Shown in pieces: positions 1 through 11,669 of a DNA stretch of 32,311 nucleotides. Location: positions 1 to 32,311 of the forward strand of contig CAKKTI010000247.1 in NCBI GenBank assembly GCA_920105805.1, in the 5' to 3' direction. Origin of the DNA: Condylostoma magnum. Its lineage: Eukaryota; Ciliophora; Heterotrichea; Heterotrichida; Condylostomatidae. The notes beneath the pieces were generated by a model. That model worked only from the letters and a program-made list of their open reading frames with translations. It ran no database searches and was not told the DNA's origin. The position numbers and the translations under genes were made by a program. The first letter of the stretch is position 1. Every line of letters begins with the position of its first letter.

Positions 1-88
1 ACACCCTTACACCCTTACACCCTTACACCCTAACACCCTTACACCCTTACACCCTTACACCCTTACACCCTTACACCCTTACACCCTT
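1..88. repeat. Telomere, C-rich strand, 11 repeats
   Basis: Eleven head-to-tail 8-bp units, ACACCCTT, run from the first base. The fourth unit (25-32) ends in A instead of T, giving a CCCTAACA permutation. The C-rich strand reads 5' to 3' inward, as expected for a left chromosome end, so the other strand ends in GGGTGTAA repeats. CCCTAACA is the unit I recall for Stentor and Blepharisma; CCCTTACA differs from it by one base. None of the three G-strand reading frames contains TGA, only TAA. Confidence 0.95.
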
Positions 89-100
89 TTTTTTTTTTTT
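87..100. other. T-run at the telomere junction
   Basis: Fourteen T residues join the last telomeric repeat to unique DNA; the first two can be counted as part of the repeat. On the coding strand of the neighbouring gene this is an A-run immediately before the G-rich repeats. It may mark the site where telomerase healed a broken end, or an A-rich stretch already in the gene. Confidence 0.7.
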
Positions 101-2510
101 CCTCTAATAGTAGTATTTAACTATTAAAATTTTGGATACTTTTAATCTCCAGTCCTTTTATGTTTATTTAGGGAGAATTTTTAACATATATAAGATTAGC
201 TTCTGTTGAAGAATCGCCTAGATTTAGAATAACTGGTTAGTAATCGTGAAAAGAATAATTATTAGCAAAATTTTACACAAGCTACTAGAATTTATCCTCT
301 ATATTTTGATTATATAAGGTGATAATCTGAATATTAATCAGACTTACATTTGAGAAGTTCTGTAAAATAATAAGATTCTAATTTTGTATATAATTATAAT
401 CTGCACGAAAATTTTTAAGGGTTATGCTAGATTAACTATCTTCAGGACAATTAATTGATATAGGCTTTTCTTATAGCAGTAATGAATCTTCTATGTTAAA
501 GTCTTCAATAACAATATCAATTTAAAGTTGTTAGTTTATATCTAATAAATGTTTTTCAATCAGTGTATTTTTTACTACTATATTCTATAATCGAATAATT
601 GAAGATTGGTCACTTTCGATATGTTTTATTTGGATAAATTCTTTTAATAAGCAATCTTTAACATTTATTTTATCTATTTAAAGGTTGCCTATATCTTATA
701 AATAAAATAATGCATTGTTTTCGTTATGCAGTTAATTCTCTATATGATATTGAATATCAATGCCCGATAATTTGACTGTTTTTAACTCTAAGAATTCGAA
801 TAGACTCTTCCTTTAATATTCCATGTTTTACTCTATGTATGATCTATTACTGAATTCTAAACGTCCAGTTTGATACTCAAAATCAAAGGGCTCTTGGCTA
901 CCTCCAAAGATACCGGAAAATTGAATTAAAGGAGTTGTAAAAATATTGAAAATATTATAAAAGTTTACTTTATTCATTTTTACGGGAACTTAATCTCCAT
1001 ATATCACTTAAGAGTAAGTGCTTATAATATCATTAAAGCTAACATTACTCAAAACTAATCTCCTATAGCTAGGTTTTGCGTTAAATACAGTGTTATAAGC
1101 TATTAAGTAATTCTCAGAATAGCAATAATCGCAACCCGTTGAACAATCTGCACATACCTTTTATAAATCTCTTTTTACTTCAAAATTAACATTCTCAAAT
1201 GTAACTTATCCGTAAACAAACCTAAATCTATCCCAATAATCTGATACACTTACAGTAACCGGATTTTCTACACATCCTTGCTCATTATCCTAGCATAAAT
1301 AAGTTGCTAATTTAAAACTCTCCCATTCAAAGGTTTCATCCCCGTATGCTGATACTATCTAACTTCCAAATTCAACATCAGTTAGTAAATAGACCACCAT
1401 ATTTCTATAATTCAATGATGGGTAAGCTTAAGCAATATATGAGTAAGGTTTTTCAATAGTTCCATCTTCTGACTATTATCCAATATTTCCTACAAATATT
1501 TTCAATGGATTATCAATGGTGGATAAATCTGGAAGCTCAATGCAAAATAATGTGGAACCAATCACATATTTTCTTGCAAGAGCATTGCACGAGGGTTAGC
1601 ATTGTTATGTGTAGTAAAAATTGTAACTTTAGCATTGCAGACAACTACTCCGGTAGCCTAATTCACAATTTGGGGAATTATTCCCAGTGAGGCAACCAAG
1701 GTTAGCAAAAGCGCAACTACTAGATCTGCATGATCGAGAACACTCTCAAGGCTCTTCTGTATATTCAAAAGAGCATCTACAGTAATCAGCATCCCAAATC
1801 TAGTTAAAATCATTTTCATACATTTAATACACCAGTGAGTTCCTTAGAAGTATATTGTCTTAGCAGCCTTGCTCTGGCAATTGTCCCCAATCACAAGCTT
1901 ATGAGATACAAGATGGTTAACATGATTGCTTATCAGTTCACGAGCAGTCGTCATCACATTAACCACAGTCATCCTTATCATAATAGCAGCTCCTTGTATT
2001 GCACTCCTCTTGACAGGTCCCATCTCCAATCTAAGAATTCAAACAACCAAAGCTACAACGGTCTTCACAGTCCTCTCCATCATAGTCACAGTCTGAGTTA
2101 AAACAAGCCTCGTCACATTGGCTGTCCGATATCATTGAAAACGTACAGCCTGAGCTACATTCCGTTGCATCACAGTCCCCATCGTCGAAATTGTAATCAG
2201 AGAAGAAGCATTCCTTATCACAGTTTCCATCTCCAATCTTCTCACTTGTACACGAAGAACAATGACCAGAATCAAAGCCACAGGCTTTGATATTGCAGAG
2301 CTCATCACATTGGTCATTGAAGTTTAAGATTGGATCGCATCCTCTGGAAATGCATTCTTACATGCAGCCGGAAGTTAAAGGTTTGTCAGGGATATAACGA
2401 TCGTAGTTGTGGGTAGGCAGCATACACTGAGGATTACAGGAATTGTTAGACTTCCACTCCTCGGTACAGGAAGCTGCCGTTGTAAAGAGTTGAATGGTAA
2501 AAAAGAGCAT
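101..2510 (-). CDS. LNR/beta-helix surface protein, copy A, cut off by the telomere
   Basis: The reading frame starts at the ATG at 2510 and stays open, with TAA/TAG read as Gln and TGA as Trp, for about 800 codons until it meets the telomere. No terminator is reached. It begins with a short hydrophobic leader (MLFFTIQLF...), then four Lin-12/Notch-type repeats (spacing of Cys pairs plus DDGDC-like ends, residues ~65-190). A Cys-rich stretch follows, then an Asn/Ile/Leu-rich region resembling the parallel beta-helix of its neighbour. The Cys-rich collar and membrane spans seen in copy B (3309-10085) are missing because the chromosome ends first. In-frame TGA occurs in the LNR region at a position also TGA in copy B, supporting a sense reading. 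Family: ciliate cell-surface proteins with LNR and beta-helix domains; the ligand is unknown. Whether this copy is expressed cannot be judged. Confidence 0.8.
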
Positions 2511-2522
2511 ATTTATTATAAA
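1930..2522 (-). repeat. High-identity tract shared with 9505-10097
   Basis: A ~593-bp block matches 9505-10097 with about 21 mismatches by eye (roughly 3.5%) and no gaps. It starts about 12 bp upstream of the ATG and ends near codon 194, just after the last LNR repeat. Outside the block the two paralogs are strongly diverged, and the upstream flanks are unrelated. Confidence 0.9.
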
Positions 2523-3308
2523 GGATTAATAAAATATGTTAGCTTTAAACTAAACTTGTAAGAGTTAAAGATTGTTGTAAACACGCATTTATACATTTTC
2601 CCTAAGCCCATAGTATCGTTAGAGGATAAATTTTATCAATTTTCTTTGTTTAATTAATATCTAAAATATCAATTAACATGTAAATCTATCATTACTTTTT
2701 CATTTACCATTTTATTAAAATAAACTTCATTATAAGGCATACTACATCTGCAGTTTTTTACGAATTAACCATGATAAAAATTCAATATATAAATACTTAA
2801 TCTAAAATCTTTATTAGTTTGAGGCTTTATAGTTTTTATTTTACGAGAATTTTAGAGTATTCTATAATAACTCTTGATATCATGCTAAACTATCCACATC
2901 CTAATCTCAATATATAGCACACCTATTGAATTGTACATTCATCCGTTTAGTTAGCTTATATTGTTCCAAAGTATAAATGAGTATTTATACTACTTTTGTA
3001 TTATTTGAAAATAATATTTCTTATCAAACTGAATTATAAACCTACTAGAATTAGTATTTAAAGTTGATATATTATAGCATTTAATGCTTTGAGATATGAA
3101 GTACTGCAGAAAGATTTACCATATGCATTTCTTCGATTTAAGTGAATTTATATAAAAATCTAGATTAAAAGCAAAGGAAAATTGCTTAATAGTAATTATA
3201 AACTAATAAGTAATATATTTTTAACTTATTAAATAATGTCTCTAATAGATTAAGAATTTAGTTATATATACCTTTGCAATTATTCTCTATAAGATTTACT
3301 AAGCTATT
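2511..3308. other. AT-rich spacer between the two surface-protein genes
   Basis: About 800 bp of very AT-rich sequence lie between the start of copy A and the end of copy B. Frames are open only because TGA is rare, and the conceptual products are low-complexity Tyr/Leu/Ile-rich strings. I see no conserved motif, tRNA or repeat. It should hold the promoter of copy A, whose start is directly preceded by an A/T-rich TAATAAAT-like stretch. Confidence 0.6.
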
Positions 3309-6300
3309 TCAATTCTCTTCTAATTGATTTTGATCTGGAGGCTCATGGTAGATTATATAATATTCTATTTAATCGTCTTTAGACAAAGCAAGTGAGGACG
3401 CATCTTCTAAGCTGTTAAAGGGTGGTTAACCTATATCTTATTCCTCTAAATTTGATACCTTTTCACCTTATACCTTTCTCGTTGACTCCTTCTATACTAC
3501 TGATAACTTCTTGATTCCAAACCTGATAAACCTTGCAAAAAAAGAATTTGATGATAAGAAATCCTTTACTTTTTACCTTTGTTCTGAAACTTATAATATA
3601 ATCTATAAGCTTACTGATAAAAGCCAATTTATCAAAAATACCACATTGCACAAAACAAGAATGATAAATAGGAATACATTTAATTAACCCATATCATAAT
3701 CTTACTCAAAATAAATCGCAAAATTGATAGTAAGCCAAGAGGCAATTAAAGCTTAGCATTCCAATCGATTAAGATCTCTTGTAATAAATGGGTTATACTA
3801 CAGCTAGAATTGAAAGGATACAAAAATAATCAATGTAATTAGTAAACATTGCATAGTTGGTTAAAGAGGCTCATCAAATACAATGATTAGGATTACTAAA
3901 ACCTTCCTATAAATAATGATGAATTCCCAATAGAAGATATGTTTTTAATATCCGAAGTAAAGAAAGCCCATTGTTAGCTTTCGGCTGATTCGTTTTAGCT
4001 TTTACTTGTTTCTCATGAGAAATATCAAACATAGCATTGGAAATATGATTATCCATATTAACATTGAAGGAATAGAAACATATTGGAAATATGCTAAGTG
4101 ATCTCCTTCCCAGCATTGCTCATTAAGGTCATCAAGTAGCCAATATTCTCCTGGAGCAATTTCAAAGCAACCTAAAATAAGAAGGCTTCTTTTTGTTATA
4201 ATTGGATGGAATAAGAAAGTAATCGTAACAATTGAGCCGAAAATCTTCCATTTTAACAGCTCTTGTCTTTTTACTAGGTTTATTGTTAGCCAAACTGCTG
4301 CAATAATCAAGCCTACTCCAACTGGCGCTATAGAGATAAATATTAGTTTTGCATAAACAATATTAGTGCTTTCTTACAAAAAGCAATCAATAGAGAATAA
4401 TTGATCAGTAATATTCCCTGTAGTCTCTTAAGCTTCAAATAGGTCAAAGAAAAATGATGGCCATTCCACACCAATTTTATTAATCGCAGCTATAAGTTAA
4501 AGATAGTTCAAGATTATCTTAATATAAACTGAAGTTAATGATTTTTTCTTCTAAGCACTTGTTATGGTACTTTTGATCATTAAAACAGATATTAAAATAA
4601 ATCCTAATATAAGAGCTACGAGGATAATTATATTCAGCCAAGTTTCTGGGCATTCTACACACTCTCCATTAATACTTTTGCTATGATTATAAGAGCAACT
4701 GTGACATAGATTTCCTTCATATCCTTCTTTGCAGTTTCCAGTAGGATTTTTAGGATTTTCTCCTCCTAAACAAGCTTCCTTTATTCTGCATTAAAAGAAA
4801 TCTACGGTATCCTTACCTTCTCTCCAGTAAGTCTCTCTAGGAACTATATCATTTGAGCCATAGCAAATTCCTTCTTGCGGACAATTCTAGCATATTTCTT
4901 CCGGGGATAAGCTATATGTACCCTTGTCACAAATTTAGCATGTGTTATTAATCAAACTTTCCCCTGGTATGCATTCTCTAAGATAAAAACTTAGCAAAAT
5001 CGTATTTGATGCATTAGAACCTGATATTTCATCAACAGAAAATTCTAATTAGACCTCTTTATCTGGAGCATTTGAAATTGTTATATCATTAAATAGGAAT
5101 TTTCCTTCTTCAGCCTCTAATTAAACTTAACCTGTAATGATAGTACCAACTCCTTTTGGCTAGACAACTGCACTGTACTTTTCCTTGATTGTGATATTGT
5201 TGTAGTGGTCAACTAATAGTATTTCAATATCTTGATCTAACTTTTAGCCACTGACTGCTTATTGTAAGTTTGATGCATTAATCTAATCATTGAGTATTAT
5301 ACTAACAGGAAAAGATGCAATTTGATTACCATATTAAGCTTTATTACCTTGAAATGTATTATTTAAAACCTGTGGCTAAAACTCTGTAGACCTATTATGC
5401 TCATGCCAATATATTCCTCCTCCATCAGCCTTAGCAATGTTATCATTCAGCTAATTATCATTTATTTTAGTTCTTTAAATGCAGTTTTTGTCACATATTA
5501 AGTAAATTCCTCCTCCATTCCCCTTCTTAGCTTTGTTTTAAACAAACTCGTTATAGCTAATATCAAATCAAGCATCTTCAATATAAACTGCTCCTCCAAT
5601 CTAAGCTTCATTTTCTTTAAAATAATTTTCAGATAGAATAAAACTTTCCTACTAATTAGAATCCTTTATTTGAATAGCACCTCCTTAATTGCCTAAGTTT
5701 TATAGAAACTAATTCTTTGTAATGGTTATTTTCTAGCATGTAAAGCAGTTTACTGCTCCATTATCATTATTTCTGATATTATTCTAAAATACATTCAATT
5801 CTAGTACAAATTCTCTTGCAAATTCACTTAAAATAGCTTCTTTGCTTATATTTATAAATAGAGAGTTCTTAACTGTTGTTTTTGAGTCTATTGCTAATAA
5901 GGACCCACCAGAGTTTGTGGCAGATGATGAATCAAATTCACAAAAAGATGCATTTAATGTCGAAGATGATTACACATAAAGATCACCAGCTTTCTCGGAT
6001 CTATTATTGGAAAATATGCATTAAGATAGATTTACTTCACTAGAAAGTGAGTAAATAGCACCTGCACTTTGAGTAGAATAACCATTCTTGAAATTTGTTC
6101 TTTCTGCATTGAATACACTAAAACTAGATAAATATACAAAGCCTCCAATCATACCTTTTCCATCTTCGAAATTGCTATCGGTGATTTTGCATTGAGAAAC
6201 ATTTAAAACTATTGAAGAGGATTCTTTCTAGGATTCATTAGCTATAAATTAGGTAGCTGTTATTTCTATGTTAGAATTGCTCAGCCATACTGCTGCAGAT

Positions 6301-9300
6301 CCATCAGTTCTGTTGCTTTATAAAGTACAATTTTTAACCTCTACTTTTTCTTTAGTCTATTGTACATGAAATACAGAACCATCATTCTTTGAGTAATTAT
6401 TTTAGAACAATGAATTTTAGGCAAGCATTGCTGAGTCTAGTTTAACCTGTAATAATCCCTTTCCTTACACCTCATTATTCTCTACTACTAAATTGTCAAT
6501 TAGCATTGATGAAAATCATGACACGGAAAGTAGAGAAGCATCTCCAGTTACTTGATTATTTCGAATCTTTGTTGATCTTAGTTCTAATTAGGAGCTTTAA
6601 TCTGAGTTTATAAGTACACTAGGAGATTCGTTATCCTCAAAAACTGAATTAAAATCAAGCCATTTTAAGACGCTAAGGTCAATTATTGTTGACTTATTTC
6701 TATAGAACTTGCAGCTTTAGGTATTAATTGCAGAATTCTAATCAGTACTCAATATTTTGATAAGTTGTTATCCAAGGTTGTCATGAAATTCCGAATCTTT
6801 TATAACCATTTCACCTTCACTTCCAGATAAAAAGTATCCATATATTGCAGATCCTTGTCGTGCATAATTTCCGGTGAAGATACACTAATCAATGGATAGT
6901 GATCCTTTCTAGATTTAGTTAACAATTGTTCCACTTTTAATAGAGCTATTTTCCTCAAAATCTGAATTATAAATGATGGAACTTGAGCTTAGAGTTATAC
7001 TTGGATCAATATAGAGAACAGATCCTTGATTATCTGATTTGTTTCTTTTGAAGTTGCAATCCAGGATCTGTAAATTATTAACTATATTATTACCCCGCAT
7101 GTAAATACACGTTCCTTAAAATTGTGAACTGTTGTCTGAAAATTCTAAGTCTTTTAGAACTATATTCGATGAGTCATACTCAGTCTTCTATGCAAATTCA
7201 ATTCTGATAATTGAAAATAGTTTATCACCTTCTAGAAATTTGAAATCATTGTCTTAAATTAGAATATCAGACGCATTATACCCATTTATTACTTATCCTT
7301 GATATGTTGAGGAATTGCTGAAATCACATTAAGAAATTTAGAGCTGCTTACTTGTTTCTTTTGCTTGGATAATTCTACTAAATTTGGTTATATTGGAAAA
7401 TGATACCTCCTTGATTTCCATATCAGTAAAAGAATTCTCTATACTTATTAGCATGCCTTAATCTGTCTCAATATTCGTAAATTAGGAGTTTAAAATTTGC
7501 AAGCTGGTGACTTAGTTTTCAATATGTAAAACTTTATACTCAGTTAAAGTTTATTGATTCATTGTTAGGTTTTATATTAATATTCTTTGATTGCCATTAA
7601 AGTATAGGATGCTTCCTGAATTTGTATTACTTACGCTTATTTCAATACTTAAGGAAAGATAAATTTCAGGGTCCTCAGTAAAATAATTAGAAAATTGGCT
7701 TATCTTTTAAGTGTTTAATTGTGTTTCTAAACTTTCTATAGTAAAGTCAACTATTTCTAATGAATATAAATTTGCAAACTGTGCAAATTCAGCCAAAGAT
7801 ATGGAAGAATTCTTTATTGTCCAATCCATTAGTTTGATTGAAATAGACTTACCATCTGTGAGCTCTGAGACCTGATGAAAATATAAGGAATTAACTGAAA
7901 CCTACTATATATTATCAATTTTAACTTATGATATTTAGACATGAGCCGAATCCACACCCATAAGTTCTAATCTTACTATTTCTTATCTAAATAACGTATT
8001 CTTAATATCAATATTTGTGATACTAATGTTAATTTGGGATAAATCTAATTCGGCAGCTTATAAAGTGAATTAGCTGTAAAATATCTTCAGGAATCCTTAT
8101 GCAAAGTTTTGGTTGCAAGTGATATTATCTATATTTAACTTTGCAACATTTTCGAAGTTAAGAAATCAGGTATTGCTGTCTAAGCTGCTTATAGCCAAAT
8201 TCTTGTGAATTGTAATATTTCTTACTTCTACTTCGTTAAAATTACTTACTTACATAAGCTAGCCATAATCTATAACATGATACTCATATCCATTATTTAA
8301 TAAACTAAATTCTCCATCAATAAAACTAAAGTTTGGAAGCGTTATTCAGTTATTTGGTAAGTCATAAGTTCCTTCAATACTTATCGCAGCATAGCTTCAA
8401 TTCGCAACAATATTTTCAAATTTTACTTATTCTAATATAACCTGTGCATTGTAAGTTCTTATTATTCCTGCATATTAATTTCTTAAATTCTTTAATTATA
8501 CATTCTTTAATCTTAGTGTATATTATTAGGTTTCTGATGAGGGAACGAATAAATATATTAAAGACTTTGAGAAGTTAATGCAATTGGCATTATTTCATTA
8601 TTAACCATTTTCTAAAGGTTCTCCTCTATCGTCATAATACACACCTGAATCAACTTCAACATAGGGGCAATAATTACAAATTGAGCAGTCTTTTACTTGT
8701 ATAGCATCTCCATCCAGAATAACGTCCTAGATTATCATATTTACACTTTAAAAGGAAAGATAAAGGTATTCATTATTTACTCATACTTTAGCAGAGCTTT
8801 AAAGACATCCTGGCTCTTAGTTCTAGCAGATTAAAGTTTTAAGAGTAAAAGATTTAAGGATGTTACTAAGAGTTATTGAGTATGGTTAATCAAACCCATA
8901 ATTAACATCTGACAGTAAATACACAAGTATATGCTTTGTAAATATATATTACTACGCTTAGTATAGGGTTCGATAGGGATACTAAAATGTACCTATTTCG
9001 TAAGCTTATCCTATATCTCCTACATATAGAATTAGAGGGTTGTCTACCGTTGAATTATCATCAGCAATATCACAAAATAGTTGATTCCCAATCATCTTTG
9101 GGGACATCCCTGATTCGCATCTTTCATAGCATTATTTCTTAAATAAGTAATGCTATTCATCACAATAATTACATTCAGTATATCTGTATTGATTTGCACA
9201 TCCTTGCATATTAGACTGATAATAAGTGCATCCGAAATTTCCGTTCAAGCATTTGATTCCATAACATGAGTAACTGCATGATTCAGCTTATTGAGTAAAA

Positions 9301-10085
9301 TCATCATCACAATAAGATTGGCTGCTATGGCAAGTATCCTTACTCCAAACGTAGTTATAAGCATCTGAGTCGATATGAAAAGTCTCTACTTAGTTGACTT
9401 AGTAAGATACGCTTAATTTTAATCCATAATGGTCCTCACATCCTTATGAAGGTAACTACCCTCAATCACATCTTTTAACTATGCACTCTGCCTTGCAGTT
9501 TTACTTATCAGTTCACGAGCAGTCATCATCACATTAGCCACAGTCGTCCTTGTCATAATAGCAGCTCCTTGTATTGCACTCCTCATGACAGGTCCCGTCT
9601 CCAATCTAAGAATTCAGACAACCAAAGCTACAACGGTCTTCACAGTCCTCTCCATCGTAGTCACAGTCTGAGTTAAAGCAAGCCTCGTCACATTGGCTAT
9701 CCGATATCATTGAAAATGTACAGCCTGAGCTGCATTCCGTTGCATCACAGTCCCCATCGTCGAAATTGTAATCAGAGAAGAAGCATTCCTTATCACAGTT
9801 TCCATCCCCAATCTTCTCACTTGTACACGAAGAACAATTACCAGAATCAAAGCCACAGGCTTTGATATTGCAGAGCTCATCACATTGGTCATTGAAGTTT
9901 AAGATTGGATCACATCCTCTGGAAATGCATTCTTACATGCAGCCGGAAGTTAAAGGTTTGTCCGGGATATAACGATCATAGTCGTGGGTAGACAGCATAC
10001 ACTGAGGATTACAGGAATTATTGGACTTCCACTCCTCGGTACAGGAAGCTGCCGTTGTAAAGAGTTGAATGGTAAAAAAGAGCAT
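3309..10085 (-). CDS. Giant LNR / beta-helix / multi-pass membrane surface receptor, copy B
   Basis: A single frame of 2258 codons runs from ATG 10085 to TGA 3311-3309 without a break. Order: short signal peptide; four Lin-12/Notch repeats (~65-190); Cys-rich block (~195-330); about 1350 residues of short repeated Asn/Ser/Ile-rich strands typical of a pectin-lyase-like beta-helix; a Cys-rich collar of the GCC2/GCC3 type (~1700-1800, CxxC pairs such as CQICDKG and CQNCPQEG); then about eight hydrophobic spans from ~1810 onward and a ~130-residue charged cytoplasmic tail. The motif FYWEFIIIYRK before a span is typical of large protist receptor-like proteins. An in-frame TGA in the LNR region reads as Trp, so the terminal TGA is assigned by position, at the change to low-complexity DNA. 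Likely a plasma-membrane or ciliary-membrane receptor or adhesin; no ligand or signalling partner can be named. Its N-terminal module is nearly identical to the telomere-truncated copy A. Confidence 0.85.
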
Positions 10086-10097
10086 ATTTATTATAAA
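9505..10097 (-). repeat. Copy-B partner of the 593-bp high-identity tract
   Basis: This block matches 1930-2522 at a constant offset of 7575 bp without gaps. It encodes the signal peptide and the LNR repeats of copy B. The sharp edges are at about 12 bp before the ATG and at the end of the LNR domain. Confidence 0.9.
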
Positions 10098-10502
10098 ACT
10101 AACTTATTGTACTTGAATATTAGCTCGATTAAGGTTATTGTATGAATTCAATTTTAAAAGTCTTCAAGCTAATAATCAAGAGATTATCTCTCATTTAATT
10201 GTAAAATTTATAAAATTACCTATTAAAGCATAGCTTATAAAGCTTTAAAGTTCAAAATATACTACAAGGTTAGATTTATTAGCAAATAGGTTGAATACTC
10301 ATATACCTATCTGATTTTTTAACTAAATGAGATTTGAAAGTATACTCATTCATTCAGATAAGGTAACTTTGCAGTTATGAATAATTCACATATTTTATTA
10401 AGTCTTAAATTATCATACATGAACTTCATCGAATTATAATGCGTTCTAATACTATATTTAAGCCTATTTATGCATTAAAAAGTTATAAAATTACCCATTA
10501 TA
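10086..10502. other. AT-rich spacer upstream of copy B
   Basis: About 417 bp between the phosphatase stop and the copy-B start hold no recognisable gene, RNA or repeat. This spacer is far longer than the 23-71 bp gaps in the tandem series above it, so copy B probably has its own fuller promoter. Confidence 0.6.
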
Positions 10503-11105
10503 TCAAATTTTTCTTAACCTAATAAAAATATCAAATAAAACCTTCAATAGTTGTAGATCCCTCCCTTAGCCTTTATATGGCTGTATGAGGATTCCTAATT
10601 CAGGCTTAAGCATAAAATTAAATTAGGAATCTAAGTAATAATTACCATCAACTATGAATATTTACTTTAAATTTCTTTTTATTACAGAAAGATCTTTAGT
10701 GAGCTTTCCATTGAAAAAGACACAATCCTCATAATAAAGTCTTAATTTTACCCTATTGTCTAAATCAATTTTATCTATGATTACATTTGCATACTAATTA
10801 CAAATTACCTCCCTATCTGATTAAGTGTAAATAACTAATTTATACTATCGGCTCAGTACACTTAAGAAAAAATCTAAGAAAGGCCTCTTACTGACATAAA
10901 AAGTTTTCCCTATTTTTCCTACAAAAATCTCAAAATCATATGCAGCAGGCTTATCCGTCTAAGCGTAGATTAACGTTTAATCTAAGTCCAGTACAATAAC
11001 CTTATCATGCTCTTAAAACTTATCAGCTTTAATTTCACTTAAATTACAGGCAGAGCTTTCGATTGTTCTACGCCTTTTATACGGCCTTCTTTATGCATTT
11101 GACAT
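10503..11105 (-). CDS. FCP1/NIF-type HAD phosphatase
   Basis: A 200-residue protein with the HAD/FCP1 homology region. The nucleophile motif VLDLDQTLI gives Asp40, Asp42 and Thr44. Further blocks fit the SCP/NIF family: YTQSD followed by a YA..IID segment, a YYEDC...KDLS segment with the conserved Lys, and a late IVDG motif before an LI.PY.G..RD tail. Such enzymes dephosphorylate Ser/Thr, classically in the RNA polymerase II C-terminal repeat; the substrate here is unknown. A basic Arg/Lys-rich leader (residues 6-13) could direct it to the nucleus. The start is chosen because codon use is C-rich there and the ATG is preceded by A-rich DNA. It ends with TGA and lies 71 bp after the CCT-domain gene on the same strand. 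Confidence 0.88.
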
Positions 11106-11176
11106 TTAATATTTGCCACAACAATTAAAATGATACCGAATCTAACATAAAAAAATATTAAGATGACTTCAACTTT

Positions 11177-11632
11177 TCATTTAATTTACTTAGCTTAATT
11201 ATTTGATTCTTTAGACTTTAAAGCATCAGCCTGTTACTTCGTTACAAACCTTCCTTTTATTCTATATCTCCCATCAGCTACTCTCTTCCGACATACGTAA
11301 TTAATCCTCTTTTTAAACCTTCTGTTCTGTCTTTTCTCCAGAAAACGTCTAATTTTCTATTATCTTTACTCTGCTGTCAAAGTTCCAATCTTTATAACCT
11401 TATTATCTATATTCATCACATTTGATGATGAAATATCGTCTAAGCTGTGTATTGAAGAAGCTGCTGTGTCTTATAAAAGCGATTAGGAAAAATTATTAAA
11501 ACAAAGAGGAATTTCATCTATATTAAATGAATTAAGACTAGGTTAGGGCAAATTACTATAGGAATGCAGTGATCCAAAAATTTCATCAGGGCAGGAGAGT
11601 TCTAGGTCAGATAATGTTAACTATTAATACAT
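11177..11632 (-). CDS. CCT-domain (CONSTANS/TOC1-type) protein
   Basis: A 151-residue protein whose residues ~88-133 form a CCT motif: an Arg/Lys-rich helix (KIRRFLEKRQNRRFKKRI), then NYVCRKRVADGRYRIKGRF. This parallels the plant consensus with its Tyr/Arg-rich core and the RIKGRF signature. In plants the CCT motif mediates DNA binding with NF-Y partners and nuclear import. Residues 1-87 are acidic and Ser/Asn-rich, resembling an activation region. No B-box or response-regulator domain is present. It ends at TGA 11179-11177. Its ATG is 37 bp after the previous gene and directly preceded by TTAATATAAAAAA. The role in a ciliate is unknown; a transcription regulator is the natural inference. Confidence 0.82.
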
Positions 11633-11669
11633 TTTTTTATATTAATTATTATTAAAGCTATAGAAGATT

